From: Prorocentrum cordatum
Lineage: Eukaryota; Sar; Dinophyceae; Prorocentrales; Prorocentraceae
Length of the DNA stretch: 55,000 nt
Reading direction: 5' to 3'
Assembly: GCA_963575745.1 (NCBI GenBank)
Contig: CAUYUJ010017904.1
Location: forward strand, 286,508 to 341,507
In this document: positions 10,652 through 20,610 of the stretch, piece after piece
Numbering within the stretch: position 1 is the first letter of the stretch
Layout of the letters: every line of letters begins with the position of its first letter
Notes under the pieces: model-generated
The model's input: only the letters and a program-made list of their open reading frames with translations
The model's database searches: none
What the model was told of the DNA's origin: nothing
Made by a program: the position numbers and the translations under genes

Positions 10652-10882
10652 GGACCATTTGGGTTCGGAAGGGGCTCGCTGTTCCTCAGGTCAGTCCGCG
10701 GTTGTTCCTCTGGCCCTCCTCGGGGACCCAGGCCCTTGTGGTGCCCAACAGCGGCTTCCTTCCTTGTGCAGTGTTGCCCATCATTTCAGCAGCCCGAGTG
10801 TACTTTTTTTTGCTGCAGCGCGAGAGAACGCACAGCGCCGTCGGGGCAGCAGACCAGGACGCGGCATCGAACACTGAGCCCA

Positions 10883-11094
10883 GCAGGGGCGCGGGCCGAT
10901 AGGAGCGGCCGCGGGAGAAGTCGACGGCGGAGCGCGCGTCTCAGAGCACGAAGGGCTGCACGGGCAGTGCCTGGCGGCGGCAGCCAAGGCGGAGCGGAGG
11001 GGCGGCTGCGCAGTGCTGTCTTGCCAAGGGTGCAAGTCCATGGGGCCGGCCTCCCAGGACGGGGTCGGAGCAGACGTGGTCGGAGGCTCGGACC
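10883..11094 (+). CDS. Putative internal exon, cysteine-containing unknown protein
   Basis: An acceptor GAGCCCAG is followed by an open frame with about 90% GC-ending codons. It reads GRGPIGAAAGEVDGGARVSE, then HEGLHGQCLAAAAKAERRGG, then CAVLSCQGCKSMGPASQDGV. The best donor is the GT after GGACC at about 11095. The C-x5-C-x2-C spacing is suggestive but too short for a zinc-finger call. No start codon is needed, and flanking exons are not identified. The coding signal stops exactly where a GCATCGGC minisatellite begins. Confidence 0.5.
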
Positions 11095-11099
11095 GTATT

Positions 11100-11228
11100 T
11101 TGAGAATGCATTGCCAGTGCATCGGCAATATTGCTCGGTGTGAAGCCTGATTTTCGCCACGACGGCGTCGCCGATGCACCGCCGGCGTCGCCGGTGCATC
11201 GCAGATGCATCGGCGATGCATTGGCTGT
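11100..11228. repeat. GCATCGGCGATGCA minisatellite
   Basis: Self-complementary motifs such as GCCGATGCACCGCCGGCG and GCATCGGCGATGCATTGG repeat through the block. Related short stretches occur near 51055-51090 and 54185-54225. Confidence 0.75.
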
Positions 11229-11231
11229 GCG

Positions 11232-11375
11232 GCGCGATCCTCCGACCCCATCAGCTCGGACACCATCAGAGCGGCCTCTGGCAAGAGCGGGTGCTCGGCC
11301 GAGCGAGGCTCGCGGAGGACCTTGGCAGCGTCGGGGGTGCCACGGGGGCAGCAGAAAGCCCTGCCAGGCGTGCAG
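11232..11375 (-). CDS. Putative minus-strand exon, unknown protein
   Basis: The minus-strand frame reads GTPDAAKVLREPRSAEHPLL, then PEAALMVSELMGSEDRAA, a protein-like helix-forming composition with mostly GC-ending codons. The plus strand is also open in two frames here, so this call rests on composition alone. Confidence 0.25.
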
Positions 11376-11460
11376 ATTGCGGGGGCACGGACTCCGAGCG
11401 TGGGTATCGAGGGCGTCCGTGGGGCAGGGGCCAGGAGCATCTTGCTCGCGGGTGCCTTGG

Positions 11461-11588
11461 CATCGCTCGCACGTGTGCGTTTTTCTTTCTCGGCGAGGGC
11501 CCTCGAAGAGCAGCCTGGACCACCGAGCCAGAAAAAAACACGCACAACACCGAAGACAGTGCACGGGAAGTGGGCGTCAGAGCGACGG
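11461..11588. mobile_element. M9 MITE, copy a
   Basis: The element starts CATCGCTCGCACGTGTGCG and ends GGCGTCAGAGCGACG, a diverged inverted repeat. The TTTCTCGGCGAGGGCC block is shared with the copies at 12187 and 23341. Confidence 0.7.
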
Positions 11589-11903
11589 TGGGGTGCAGGG
11601 AGAGGAGGCAGCGTGCCGACCGTTTCCGAGTGCACAGCAAATGACGGGGTACACGCCGGTCGCTGAAACTTGGTATTTCTGGAATCCCAGATCCCACTCA
11701 TTTTCAAGCGCCTTCCCGCTTCGGGAGTCGAGCGGCTCTCCCTCGTCCCTCCTCTTCGGAGGGCGGGCGGAAGCCCAACCTACTTCCAACGCCTTCCTGC
11801 TTCGGTCCATCCTCGGCCACGTCCGTTGGCCGCGCCCCGGTCGGGAAGCTTCGAAATGGGCTCCCAGGGCCCTTGCATCCTTATCGCGCATCCTGACTAT
11901 ACG

Positions 11904-12060
11904 GTTAAGTCGGGCCTGTCCCTCTACAGGGGGAATATTCAAACATAGTCCAGAAATAGTCAGAGGACTATTTGTTGACCATTTGTGAGCATTGTTGGTG
12001 TATTTTTGGGTATGTTTGATTTTTCGTCCAAAATCAGCCTGTAGGGGGACAGGCCCGACT
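11904..12060. mobile_element. M5 MITE, copy b
   Basis: TTAAGTCGGGCCTGTCCCTC on the left and GTAGGGGGACAGGCCCGACT on the right are near-perfect inverted repeats. The flanks CTATACGG and CTATACTGG resemble an imperfect target duplication. Confidence 0.85.
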
Positions 12061-12186
12061 CAATTACCTATACTGGTTGCCTGTGCTTCCAACGCCCTCC
12101 TGCTGCGTGCTTCTGCCCGCTCCTCTTCCGACCGATGGGGTGCAGCCGGCGCGTGCCCGCGAGGGCCTCGCCTGCGGCGGACTTGG

Positions 12187-12309
12187 CATCGCTCGGACGT
12201 GTGCATTCTTCCTTCGGCGAGGACCATCGAGGAGCATCCTTGATCAATTCGGCGAAAAGACCACGCACGAAACCGAAACAAAACATAGGGAATGGACGTC
12301 CGAGCGATG
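12187..12309. mobile_element. M9 MITE, copy b (intact)
   Basis: It has perfect 14-bp inverted ends, CATCGCTCGGACGT and ACGTCCGAGCGATG, around a TTCGGCGAGGACCATCGAGG interior. Confidence 0.85.
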
Positions 12310-12439
12310 GCCAGCGGAGGCCGCGCCTGATCGTCGGGGGCGGGCGGGCGCCGGGCCAGGGCGGCGCCGCGAGCGGCAGCCGGCGGGAGCGAGGATGGGC
12401 CTCCCCCGGGGCTCCAGAGACGGGGGTCCACGCAAGCGG

Positions 12440-12555
12440 GGGTCAGCCAGGGCAGCAGGTCCTGCGGGATCCTGCGAAGGCCCCCTCTGGCTGGCCCGGG
12501 TCAGCGAGCCGCTCGTGGCCGCGAGGCGGCCGCGCAGATTGGCTGAGCGGGGTTT
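12440..12555 (+). CDS. Putative exon, unknown protein
   Basis: The plus frame reads SCEGPLWLARVSEPLVAARR and ends near LAERG before a GT at about 12556. Codon bias is moderate and other frames are open as well. Confidence 0.25.
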
Positions 12556-12689
12556 GCGAAGCCCTGCGTTGCAGCTCTTTCTGTTTGTCCTGCATTGCAG
12601 TTTTTGGGTTTCCTGCTGACCCAGGTCTGGATAGACCCGGGTCAGAAGATCCCCGACCCCCCCCCAACAGGGGCAGATGTTTTCTCGGG

Positions 12690-12765
12690 GCGATCGAAAT
12701 GAGTACGGAAAGAACGGGCACAGTGCCCAGCATCAAAGATGCTCCTACATGTTTTTGCCTCAAGC
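12690..12765. mobile_element. M7 element, 5' fragment
   Basis: GATCGAAATGAGTACGGAAA, then GAACGGGCACAGTGCCCAGC match the left end of the M7 copies. The remainder is missing. Confidence 0.55.
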
Positions 12766-12906
12766 GCCAGAAAGAATTTCGAGCACCGAGGAATTGATCG
12801 AAGGTTGAGGGTTTTCGCGTGTCGGGCCCTTGGAGGCGATACTCGTTCGACACTCTTTCGACACTTCGCTGGGTGCTCGAAATTATCGATCGGGTCGATC
12901 GGAATG

Positions 12907-13142
12907 GATCAAGCAGTCGCGAAGCGTCCTGGCTCGCCTATGGGCCTACCGAAGAATGTTCCAAGAACCTCTTGTGGGTTCCACGAAGTGTTCTTAAAAC
13001 ATTTCTGGTCGGGACTGTCATGCTTTCAACACATCGGGCTTCTGTTCAAAGAACATGGTTTTTGTTCTTAGAGGATTTCGGGGTTCTAAGAACATTTCGT
13101 GTAGGCCTATAGGAATGCAGGGACGGTCGGTCCCTGCTCAAG
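12907..13142. mobile_element. M8 repeat element, copy a
   Basis: The block begins AAGCAGTCGCGAAGCGTCCT and ends GACGGTCGGTCCCTGCTCA. It contains many GTTCTAAGAACAT-type palindromic pieces. Full copies lie at 30749-30985 and 52898-53147, and an inverted piece at 53242-53352. Confidence 0.8.
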
Positions 13143-13316
13143 AAATGGGTACGGAAAGAATGGGTACAGTGCCCAGCAGCAGTTCTTGTTAAGTTTGCAC
13201 GGAACTCGCTGTCCGCGCCGCCGCGGACGTTGCTCTCTGAAGACAAGCAGCCGCCTGCCCAACAGCGGCCGCTGTCGGTTTCGGACAAAATTTGTTGGTC
13301 GGCAAAGTACCCATCC
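13143..13316. mobile_element. M7 MITE, copy b
   Basis: Its ends are AATGGGTACAGTGCCCAGCA and the diverged TGTTGGTCGGCAAAGTACCC. It abuts M8 copy a end to end. Confidence 0.8.
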
Positions 13317-13915
13317 CTTACGTGCCCGCTTCGGGCGCCCAAATTTTCGGACCCAGTTTTTCGCCAGTAGTGCGCATGCGTCCCCAACTTCTTGCCGCCT
13401 GACCTTTGTCTCGCGGCCGCGACCGAAAAAGTATGCGTCCCCAGCGCGCCGCCCTTCGCGCGTGCCGCACGTAGAACAATAGCGCCGATCGCGCGGCCGC
13501 TTCTTTGCGTGAGGAAGGCCCGCGTAAGACGAGGAGAACAAGTCGGCAGCACACATGTGTGTTTCGAGGCCCGCGCGGATGTTCTGCATCGGTGTCCAGC
13601 CCGCCGTGCCTGCGCGTCTGGCGCCGCCCACGGCGCGCTTCGTACACCGGGGAGCCGGCGCCGAGCCAAGAAGCCCACGCAGGCCCCCAGGAGTGGTGTG
13701 AAGAGCTCGACTGCAGGAGTCCCCACATCCTGTGTAGTGGGTGATGGTCGGGTGTGCGCGAGTCCGGATCCAGAGGCAGTGGTTTGTTAGGTTTGCTTGC
13801 ATGGAAGCTTTGAAAAGTCGGAAAGTTTTTTCCCCAACCATCTTGTGGTGTTGGGTCCTCGTTTTGAAGAAACGGTCCCCGCGTTCTCCCCTCCTCCTCT
13901 TCCCCCTCCTCCTTG
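13317..13915. other. GC-rich stretch without a secure gene
   Basis: Overlapping frames are open on both strands. The minus-strand frame around 13560-13740 and the plus frame opposite it have similar codon bias, so neither is called. Confidence 0.4.
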
Positions 13916-13917
13916 CT

Positions 13918-14430
13918 GCCGCCCGCATGCGTCACGCACACCCAACACGGCACACCCCTCACACGTTTCGTGGCCCCAGAGGGAGCCCCACCGAAGGCCC
14001 CAGCGGCACCGCCCGCATGCGTCACCACCCGCACCCAATTCGGCACACCCCTCACACGTTTCGTGGCCCCATAGGGAGCTGCACCGAAGGCCCCAGTGGC
14101 GGCGCTCACATGCGTCCCCGCCATACGTCCCAGTACACCCCTCACGCGCTTCGTGGCCCCATAGGGAGCTCAACCGAAGGCCCCAGTAGCGGCGCTTACA
14201 TGCGTCTCCGCCACCCATCCCGGCACCCCCCCCGCAGCAGCAGCATGTTTCGGGGACCCATAGGGAGCTCCACTGGAGGCCCCACTGGCGGCCCTCACAT
14301 GCGTTTCCGCCACCCATGTCGGCACGCTCCGCGCGTGTTTCATGTCCCCATAGGGAGCTTCGCCGAATGCCCCAGTGGCACCCATCTCGACACACCCCTC
14401 ACACGTTCCGTAGTCCTATGGGGAGTTCCA
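13918..14430 (+). repeat. ~93-bp tandem repeat, open in frame (30/31-residue unit)
   Basis: Six units of about 90-96 bp carry CACACCCCTCACACGTTTCG, TGGCCCCATAGGGAGC, then GAAGGCCCCAGTGGC and CATGCGTC. Because unit lengths are multiples of three, a 258-residue plus frame stays open, with repeats like TPHTFRGPIGSSTEGPSGGA followed by HMRxRHPSRH. The minus strand is open too (202 residues). It may be a repeat-rich protein or only a minisatellite; I cannot decide. Confidence 0.8.
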
Positions 14431-14501
14431 CTGAAGATGAAACCCGCAGCTGCGGTACTGACAATTGCATATGGTTGGGTTCTTCGCCAGGCTAATTTTG
14501 T

Positions 14502-14545
14502 GTTTAGCGGCCAATAGCGCTAATCGCCGCTATTCGCTGCTAAAC
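14502..14545. repeat. Short inverted repeat (hairpin)
   Basis: GTTTAGCGGCCAATAGCG is followed, after 8 bp, by CGCTATTCGCTGCTAAAC. Sixteen of 18 arm positions pair. Confidence 0.75.
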
Positions 14546-14589
14546 AGCCAACTTGCCGACTTCCGAAGGCTTCCATTGAAGCGAACATA

Positions 14590-14775
14590 AGGTTTGTGGC
14601 TCGTGGTCTCCCGCTGGGTTCCCCTGTGGTCTCTTGTAAAGTCTCCCGCATGGGGTCCCGCATGGTCTCCCGTGTCGTCGCGTGAGGTGTCGTGCCTGGT
14701 CTCAAGTACGGTCTCCCGCGTGGTCTTTCGTATGTACTCGTCTGTGGTCGCCCGGTGGGTCTCTTTTATTATGGT
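14590..14775. repeat. Degenerate GGTCTCCCG minisatellite
   Basis: Motifs such as TGGTCTCCCGC, GGGTCCCGCATGGTCTCCCG and GGTCTTTCGTATG recur about every 15-20 bp. Confidence 0.7.
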
Positions 14776-15196
14776 CTCTCATATTGCCTCCTCTTGGGTT
14801 CATTGACGGTCTTGTATCGGTATTTTCGAGGGTACTCGTTCTGCCACCGTGGGTGTAGTCTACGTTTATGCTGCTTCTCCTCGTCTGCTCTGCGCTCTGC
14901 GCGCCCAAGCTGCCCGCGTAGTGTCGCGCGCATGCGCCTCCTCCTCCACGCGGCCTGCCGCGCTGGCGGCCCGCATTGCCCGCCGCACAATGCCGCTACG
15001 CCACCGCACGCAAGGCCCCTTGCCTCCCGCGCCGCCCACCACTCGGACTCAGTCAAAGATATTCGTGTGCCTCTTGGCGGCCTTTGCTCGCAGGTCCAGG
15101 CGTGGAGGGCTGCTCACGGTACGACTCGATCCGATCCGACCCCCAGATTTCCATTCCAATTTCGATCCGATCCGATCCGACATTCAGAGGAGGACA

Positions 15197-15338
15197 AGGT
15201 ACCCATACCTCTACTATTCGCCAGTTTTCCCCTTTTTGGGCCTCCCGGAAGGCGCTCGTTGCCACCGCTGGATTCGCCTCGAGATCCTGGCCAGAACGCA
15301 CCCTGGGCGAGGTCCGGGGAGTAGCGGTATCGGTACCT
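15197..15338. mobile_element. M14 MITE-like element, copy a
   Basis: The inverted ends are AGGTACCCATACCTCTAC and GTAGCGGTATCGGTACCT. The interior has CCACCGCTGGATTCGCCT and ATCCTGGCCAGAACGC. Relatives are at 31000-31142 and 43340-43460. Confidence 0.8.
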
Positions 15339-15812
15339 TTTGGTCTCCCCAGACATACCCCGATTCCCGTTCCAGCCGGGCGATCTCAAGCGATACGATC
15401 CCGGTCCGAGCCGGGCGCGATCTGAGCTGCTTCTGGTTCTCGATGCACCATTCTCCTTCCTTATCCTCTTCCTTTTCCTTCCTCGTGTTATTCCGGGAGG
15501 TGGAGGAGGAGGAGGAGGAGGAGGAGGAGGGTCTCGACGGTGTTACTCCTTCTTGGGCCTCCGGGAGGGTCTTCGTCGCCTTCGGTTGAGTTCCTTTCGG
15601 AACTTTGAACAGAACAAACGTGAGGAGAGGTCTGGTGGCCGATTTTGGCAATGAGGTAAGGCATGCTTCCCCAATTTCGTTGTCCATCCAGAGGCAGTTC
15701 TCAGGCCTCGGGGTTATCACAAAAAAAACAGCTGGGGAGGTCGGGGGGCGCGTCTGGTAAAAGGTGTGTGTGTGTGTATATATGAAAGAGCGTGTTCTAC
15801 CGCTGCTGGCGG

Positions 15813-16574
15813 AAAACCGGGGGGGGTCACTACCGGTTCGAAAAGGGGGGGGGGTCACTACCGGTTCGAACCCCTCCCCCCCCCCTCGAAAACCGAGTGG
15901 GGGTGCGGACAGTGGTGGGGACGGTGTTGGTGGGGACAGTGGTGAGGGGACAGCGGGACAGTGGTGGGGACAGTGGGACAGTGGGACAGTGGGGGGACGG
16001 TAGTGGTGGGGACAGTGGTGGGGACAATGGTGGGAACAGGGGGGACAGTGGACAGTGGTGGGAACGGTGGTGGTGGGGACAGTGGTGTGGGGACAGTGGG
16101 AATGAGGTGGAAACACTGGGACAGTGGAGGGTACAATGGTGGTGGGGACACTGGTAAAGGCGGTGGCGAGGACGGCGGTGGGACAATGGGACAGAGGTAC
16201 AGTGGGGACAGTGGTGGGGACAGTGGGGACAGTGGTGGAAACAGTGGGACAGCTCAGTGGGACAGCGGAGGAGTCAGTGGGACAGTGGGGACAGTGGGGA
16301 TAGGCAGTGGTTGGGTCCGTGGAGACAGTGGGGAGAGTGGAACCGTGGTGGGAACAGTTGTGGGAACAGTGGGGACAGTGCGACAGTGGTGGGGGCACTG
16401 GTGGGGACAATAGGGACGGTGGTGGAACCAGTGGGGACAGTGGTGGTGAGGACAGTGGTGCTGGGAACAACAGTGGGGGATGTGATGCGAGCGGTGGTAG
16501 GGACCGGGAGTCGTTTGCTGGCGGTGCGTGGGGGGGGAGGGGTCGAACCGGTAGTGACCCCCCCCCGGTTTTCG
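15813..16574. mobile_element. Fold-back element containing a GGGACAGTGGT minisatellite
   Basis: The left arm AAAACCGGGGGGGGTCACTA, then CCGGTTCGAA is the inverse of the right arm TTCGAACCGG-like CGAACCGGTAGTGACCC and CCCGGTTTTCG. Between them, about 600 bp consist almost only of GGGACAGTGGTG-type units. The left arm is duplicated (15813-15840 and 15851-15870). Confidence 0.8.
15895..16500. repeat. GGGACAGTGGT minisatellite
   Basis: Roughly 45 variants of GGGACAGTGGT(GG) occur in direct orientation. Both strands give long Gly/Thr/Ser/Pro-rich frames that are not genes. Confidence 0.9.
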
Positions 16575-16749
16575 AGGGGGGGGGGGGGGGGAGGGGTTAG
16601 GGAGGGGGGGGGTTTTGCTGGGGGAGGGGGGGGGGGGGGAGGGGTTCCAGCAGGGGGGGGGGGGATTTTCGGAGGGGGGGGGGAACGGAGGGGGGAAGGC
16701 AAACGTAAAAAAGGTTGGCAATTTTCCACAGTAAAGCGGCGGTGGATCA

Positions 16750-16803
<54 letters not shown>

Positions 16804-16815
16804 CATATGTATATG
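16575..16815. repeat. Poly-G tracts followed by (CT)n and (TA)n microsatellites
   Basis: Runs of G (16575-16682) lead into CT repeats at 16751-16788 and TA repeats at 16790-16815. No gene is present. Confidence 0.9.
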
Positions 16816-16898
16816 ATTTCCGAGGTCTGCGGGTAATTGCTTCCTGCTGGCCGCGTGGAGCAGGTGTCCCCTCCCGCTCCCCCCCGTACCACCCCGAG

Positions 16899-17075
16899 GC
16901 AAGCTCATCCCAGCCAGGAACAAGGCCCTGGTGGAGGCCTACAAGCTCGGGAAGGCCTGCGTCCAGACCAGGCGCGCCCAGCAGGAGGAAGGTCGGAGGA
17001 GGTGGTGCGCCTGGTGATCTTGTGGCTTCCTTGCCTCCTTCTTCCTTTCACCCAGGGCGGCACGACCAGATATAG
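16899..17075 (+). CDS. C-terminal exons of an unknown protein, with a 64-bp GT-AG intron
   Basis: After a CCCCTCCCGCTCCCCCC tract and an AG at 16897-16898, the frame reads GKLIPARNKALVEAYKLGKA, then CVQTRRAQQEE with about 90% GC-ending codons and a basic, helical look. GT at 16992 starts a 64-bp intron that ends in a pyrimidine-rich TTCTTCCTTTCACCCAG (AG at 17054-17055). The join is phase-consistent and gives EEGRHDQI followed by TAG at 17073-17075, so this is the end of the protein. Upstream exons would lie beyond the repeats at 15.8-16.8 kb. No family is recognised. It is followed tail to tail by the minus-strand LINE-like region. Confidence 0.6.
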   Translation, partial: ASSSQPGTRPWWRPTSSGRPASRPGAPSRRKVGGGGAPGDLVASLPPSSFHPGRHDQI

Positions 17076-19054
17076 TTTCAACGTGTCGAAAACACGCTTT
17101 TCGCAGTTTTCGGCCTCCAGGGGTGCGCGCAGGGCCCCCGGATTCGCACAGCCGAATGGCTCATCATGGAAGCTGGGCCTGGGGAACGGGGCTGGACTTG
17201 GGGACCCCCGCCGGCCAGCAGGGCTCGCGGCTTGATTGATAGTCTCCAGAATTCCCCTCGCGTCCATCTGGGCCGTGAGCGATTTCACGTCGAGGTGCTC
17301 CGCGATCTCAGGTTCGATGTGCAAGTCAGACGCCGAGTTCGAAGAGAGCCAGCCAGCCCCGAGGCCCAACATATCAACACTTGGATGCTCACGGAGCCAC
17401 TGCTCGGAAACGCAGCTCCTCGCACGAGACCGCCAGCGCGCCAATCCACTCACGAGCGTTATGAGGCGACAGCCGCTGGTGGGCTTGGGCAGCCGCGCCA
17501 TCTCGTGCCAGATCCTGCCGCAGGGCCAAGTCCACAAGCGCTTGCAGTACATGAGCAGGGCCGCTACGACGCTCGCATTCTGGGCCCGAGCGCCGTGATG
17601 GTGGTGAGGCTTATGATGTCAATATGCATGCCGTCGAGGTAAGATCAGGGAGCTCTGGACCCTCATGGAAATCAGCAGGCCGAGATAGCTGCTCCAAAGT
17701 GTGACGCCGCCAAGTAGCTTCCCACATCGTCGCGTCCTTATCGCAGATGCGATGCGGGCTGGTGAACGCAGTGCGACACCCCCCCCCACACGCTCATCGA
17801 GCACGGCCTGGAGGTCCCTGACCTTGGTCGCACGGTGTTCGCGACCAGCCCCGCTGCAGTAAGTAGCTGTCCCGGGCCTATCCTGCCCATGCTGGCCCTC
17901 GGCTGTCTGGCCGTGCTGCTCTTGAACACACGAGTAAGCTAAAAAGAACCCCTGACCATCTGGGAGGGGGCCTAAGTTAGGAGGGCCAGAAACAGTAGGG
18001 ACAGGGGGTCTTTTCTGCCGAAGTGTAGTGAGGCCTCGTCTTCGTCGTGTTCTTAGGGTTCGGGGCTCTTTTGTGCTCGATGAGCATAGACCGCCACAAT
18101 GTCCGAGGCCTTCTGGTGGAAATCGGGCAGGAGAAACCCGCACATGCCTGCCAAGAAATCCTGAGTCCATTCCGGCAGGCGAGGGACCACATGCAGCGTC
18201 TGCAGTATTACGTATCGCCTCGCAGCAGGCTTCAGCCTCCAGCGAGCATCGTGAAGTGATCCAGCTACACCGTGCGAGCAAGCCGAGTCAGTTGCAGCTG
18301 CTGCAGGGCCTTGAGCACCGACGCCCCGACGCCAAGCAAGTGCTTCGCCCACCGGGCAGCAACGCGGCAACGCAGCAGGCCACGGCCGCCTCGCCCAGGC
18401 GCGTCCTCCGACATGGAGGCTTCCTCTTGGCCGAATCGAGCTTCGTGTCCATGACTCCTGCCCTACCTGTGTACTCCGTGCGACCCTTGCCCACGAGACC
18501 GTAGCAGTTGAGAAGCTCCTGCTCCACAGTACGGTTTGGGGCATGGGATAAGGAAGCGTTGGAGAAGGAATTCAGGGTTTGTAAGCCAGTGGAACTGGAA
18601 TCTCGGATTGGCCATAGATTTCTCCGCCGCCCTCATTTGATGAGGAACCCTCCCGGGTCTGAATCCTCCCGTGCATTTCTTTCAACGCCCCCACCGTATC
18701 GAGCACGACTTCCCACGTATGCGCCAACTGGTCCATTGCCGTTGTGGCACGCACCAGCTGCTTGGGCGTTGTCTAATCTTCGACACCGCGCGCGCACCCC
18801 TGACGAGGGACTGCCGCAACCAGTCTCGGCGAACATGCAATTCGAACCTGTAATTCGATGTCGTCCGCAGCCACGGGCACGTGCACAGGTAGGTGCGGGG
18901 CCAGCGTACTACGTTTGTGCACGCGTGGCTCTCGAATACGAGAGGCAATGTTGAACGCGCGGCTCTCGATAACAGACGCCGGCTCCACCTTGGACGGGCG
19001 GCATGTGGTCGCACGTGGCGTAGCCCACGGCCCTTGGACCTCACTGAGCCAATC

Positions 19055-19560
19055 TGAGATTCAATCGATCAACCGTCATGTTGAAGTCGCCACTCTCTAT
19101 CCAGTCGCGCAGTCGTGGCTATAAGCTGTGCGAGGTAGCCGAGCATGTCCACCGCGATGTCCTGCGCGTCGAGCTCAATCGAGTCAACGAGGTAGATGCT
19201 GAGCATGACAATGTCGCCTCTGCATCCCCAGGCGACGAGCCTGCCAGCATGCAGCACAGGGGACATGAGGACTGGGAGTTCCTCTCACCGCGGCCTGGGT
19301 CTTGGAGAGCACCGCGACGCCGCCCACAGTGCCCTCTGCCGACGAGGCACTCGGAGCAGCAGTCGCCCACGCCAACGTGAGCCGCAGTCCAACACCTGGT
19401 GCAAGAACGCTTCCAGGCCTGACTCGACGAGGTGATGCTGCCCAGCAATGATGGCCAACGTGTCGGCGGAGAGGCTCTCAGGGCACGGTGGCACCGAACA
19501 CCAAGACTCAATAGTCATGGCAACCGCAGTACTTTGTGGTATGATTGATGCCAACCCGAA
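19055..19560 (-). pseudogene. LINE-type endonuclease/exonuclease/phosphatase domain, frameshifted
   Basis: In minus-strand order the pieces are: LAIIAGQHHLVESGLEAFLH (the usual QEH-type metal-binding segment, with the acidic residue not in register); then SSAEGTVGGVAVLSK (the GG-V-A-V-L strand typical of these endonucleases); then GDIVMLSIYLVDSIELDAQD; then SGDFNMT (GDFNM, the conserved asparagine-containing motif) at 19072-19096. Each piece is in a different or shifted frame, so the domain is broken. The order and spacing match APE-like endonucleases of non-LTR retrotransposons. Function would be nicking of target DNA; activity here is very unlikely. Confidence 0.6.
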
Positions 19561-20062
19561 TTATACACATACAGCGAAGGACCACCACATGGGTGCTCAG
19601 GCGTGCAGCCGCCTTGCGCCAGCAGCTTGGCCTTCCCGCCGTCGTCGATGGGGCCGAATTTGGACATGCACTGCTTGAGATACTCGAAGACCGAGGCGGC
19701 AGGATCCCACCGCCTTGGCTCCGAGCCCTCCGTGGGCGCTCCGACAACCGCGCCAGCAGACGCGCAGGTGTCGCCAGCGGCGCCAGCTGCCACCAGGGCA
19801 GGAGGCGACCCCGCGCGAGTCCGCTTCGCGGCGACCACCTCGGGACACGAGCGCGGCAAGCGAGCCCTTCGAGAGGCCCAGCTCGCGGCACCACCGCGGC
19901 GGCGCCCGCGGCACCGGCCTCGGGAGCCGGAGGCAGCTCGCGCTGAAGGCTGCGGAGCTCGCCCTCCAGCTCCGTCTCGGCACGCACAGCCCCCGCCCTG
20001 TCGGCTTCGCTCCCTCCATGGCCCGCTGCGCCTCGGCGCGGGCGCAGGCCGCCGTGTCGAGC
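19510..20062 (-). pseudogene. LINE-like upstream coding region, part 2 (frameshifted)
   Basis: The minus strand reads LDTAACARAEAQRAMEGAKP, then in another frame AETELEGELRSLQRELPPAP, then in a third frame EVVAAKRTRAGSPPALVAAG and DPAASVFEYLKQCMSKFGPI. Codons are GC-ending in each piece, so the breaks look like indels in a formerly continuous frame rather than noise. A coiled-coil-like heptad pattern is visible in the first two pieces. Confidence 0.45.
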
Positions 20063-20203
20063 ACGGCTGGACCTCAACGGTGCTTTTGCGATGTCGTGGG
20101 CCGTTTTCGTTTTGGCTTCGTTAGTGCGGTGGAGGCGGATGGAAGACAAAACGAAGGAGAACGAAAACACAAAAACGAAGAACACCGTTTAGGTTCAGCC
20201 TTG
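20063..20203. mobile_element. M4 MITE with perfect 9-bp target duplication, copy a
   Basis: The ends ACGGCTGGACCTCAACGGTG and CACCGTTTAGGTTCAGCC are inverted repeats. GTGTCGAGC flanks the element on both sides (20054-20062 and 20204-20212). Removing the element plus one repeat joins QELDT directly to AACARAEA in frame on the minus strand. Confidence 0.9.
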
Positions 20204-20610
20204 GTGTCGAGCTCCTGCCACTGCCTGACACGGTTGGCGGTCTTGTGGGTCATTGTGTGCAGCGGCTTGTTGTCGAGGAAATTCTTGAGCGGTGTGCCCA
20301 ATTTGCCTTTGAGCTCGGACCGAATTTTGTCGAGCCAGTTGTTCTTGGGCTCTTTGAACACCGCCAAGGTTCCCTCCGTCTCCCCAACAACCTCTGCAGT
20401 CAGCCTTGTCATCGTCGTCTTCCACCTCCATGGAAGCAGCAGCGAGCGGCCAAGGCTCGGAGCCCGTGCGCAGCTGCTTGATGAGGTGCACGATCTCCTG
20501 CTCCGCCTTCGCGAGCTTTTTTGCCGCTCCGAGCACTTCTGTGCAACTTCTGTGCAAGGATGGGTAGTCGCAGTCCAGCGAGTCAAATATTGCCGCTGGA
20601 GCAAGCAATC
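20201..20610 (-). pseudogene. LINE-like upstream coding region, part 1 (frameshifted)
   Basis: The minus strand reads LHRSCTEVLGAAKKLAKAEQ, then EIVHLIKQLRTGSEPWPLAA and MEVEDDDDKADC. A frame change then leads to EVVGETEGTLAVFKEPKNNW, LDKIRSELKGKLGTPLKNFL and NRVRQWQELDT. The last residues, ELDT, are repeated across the M4 insertion, so the coding sequence continues beyond it. Confidence 0.45.

Noticed and set aside
15214-16892. 418-residue and 272-residue Pro/Thr- or Gly-rich ORFs
   Set aside because: They follow the GGGACAGTGGT minisatellite in every frame.
17620-18560. Reverse-transcriptase domain downstream of the LINE-like endonuclease
   Set aside because: Some minus-strand segments look protein-like, but no YxDD box or other reverse-transcriptase motif could be found, so only the endonuclease is claimed.
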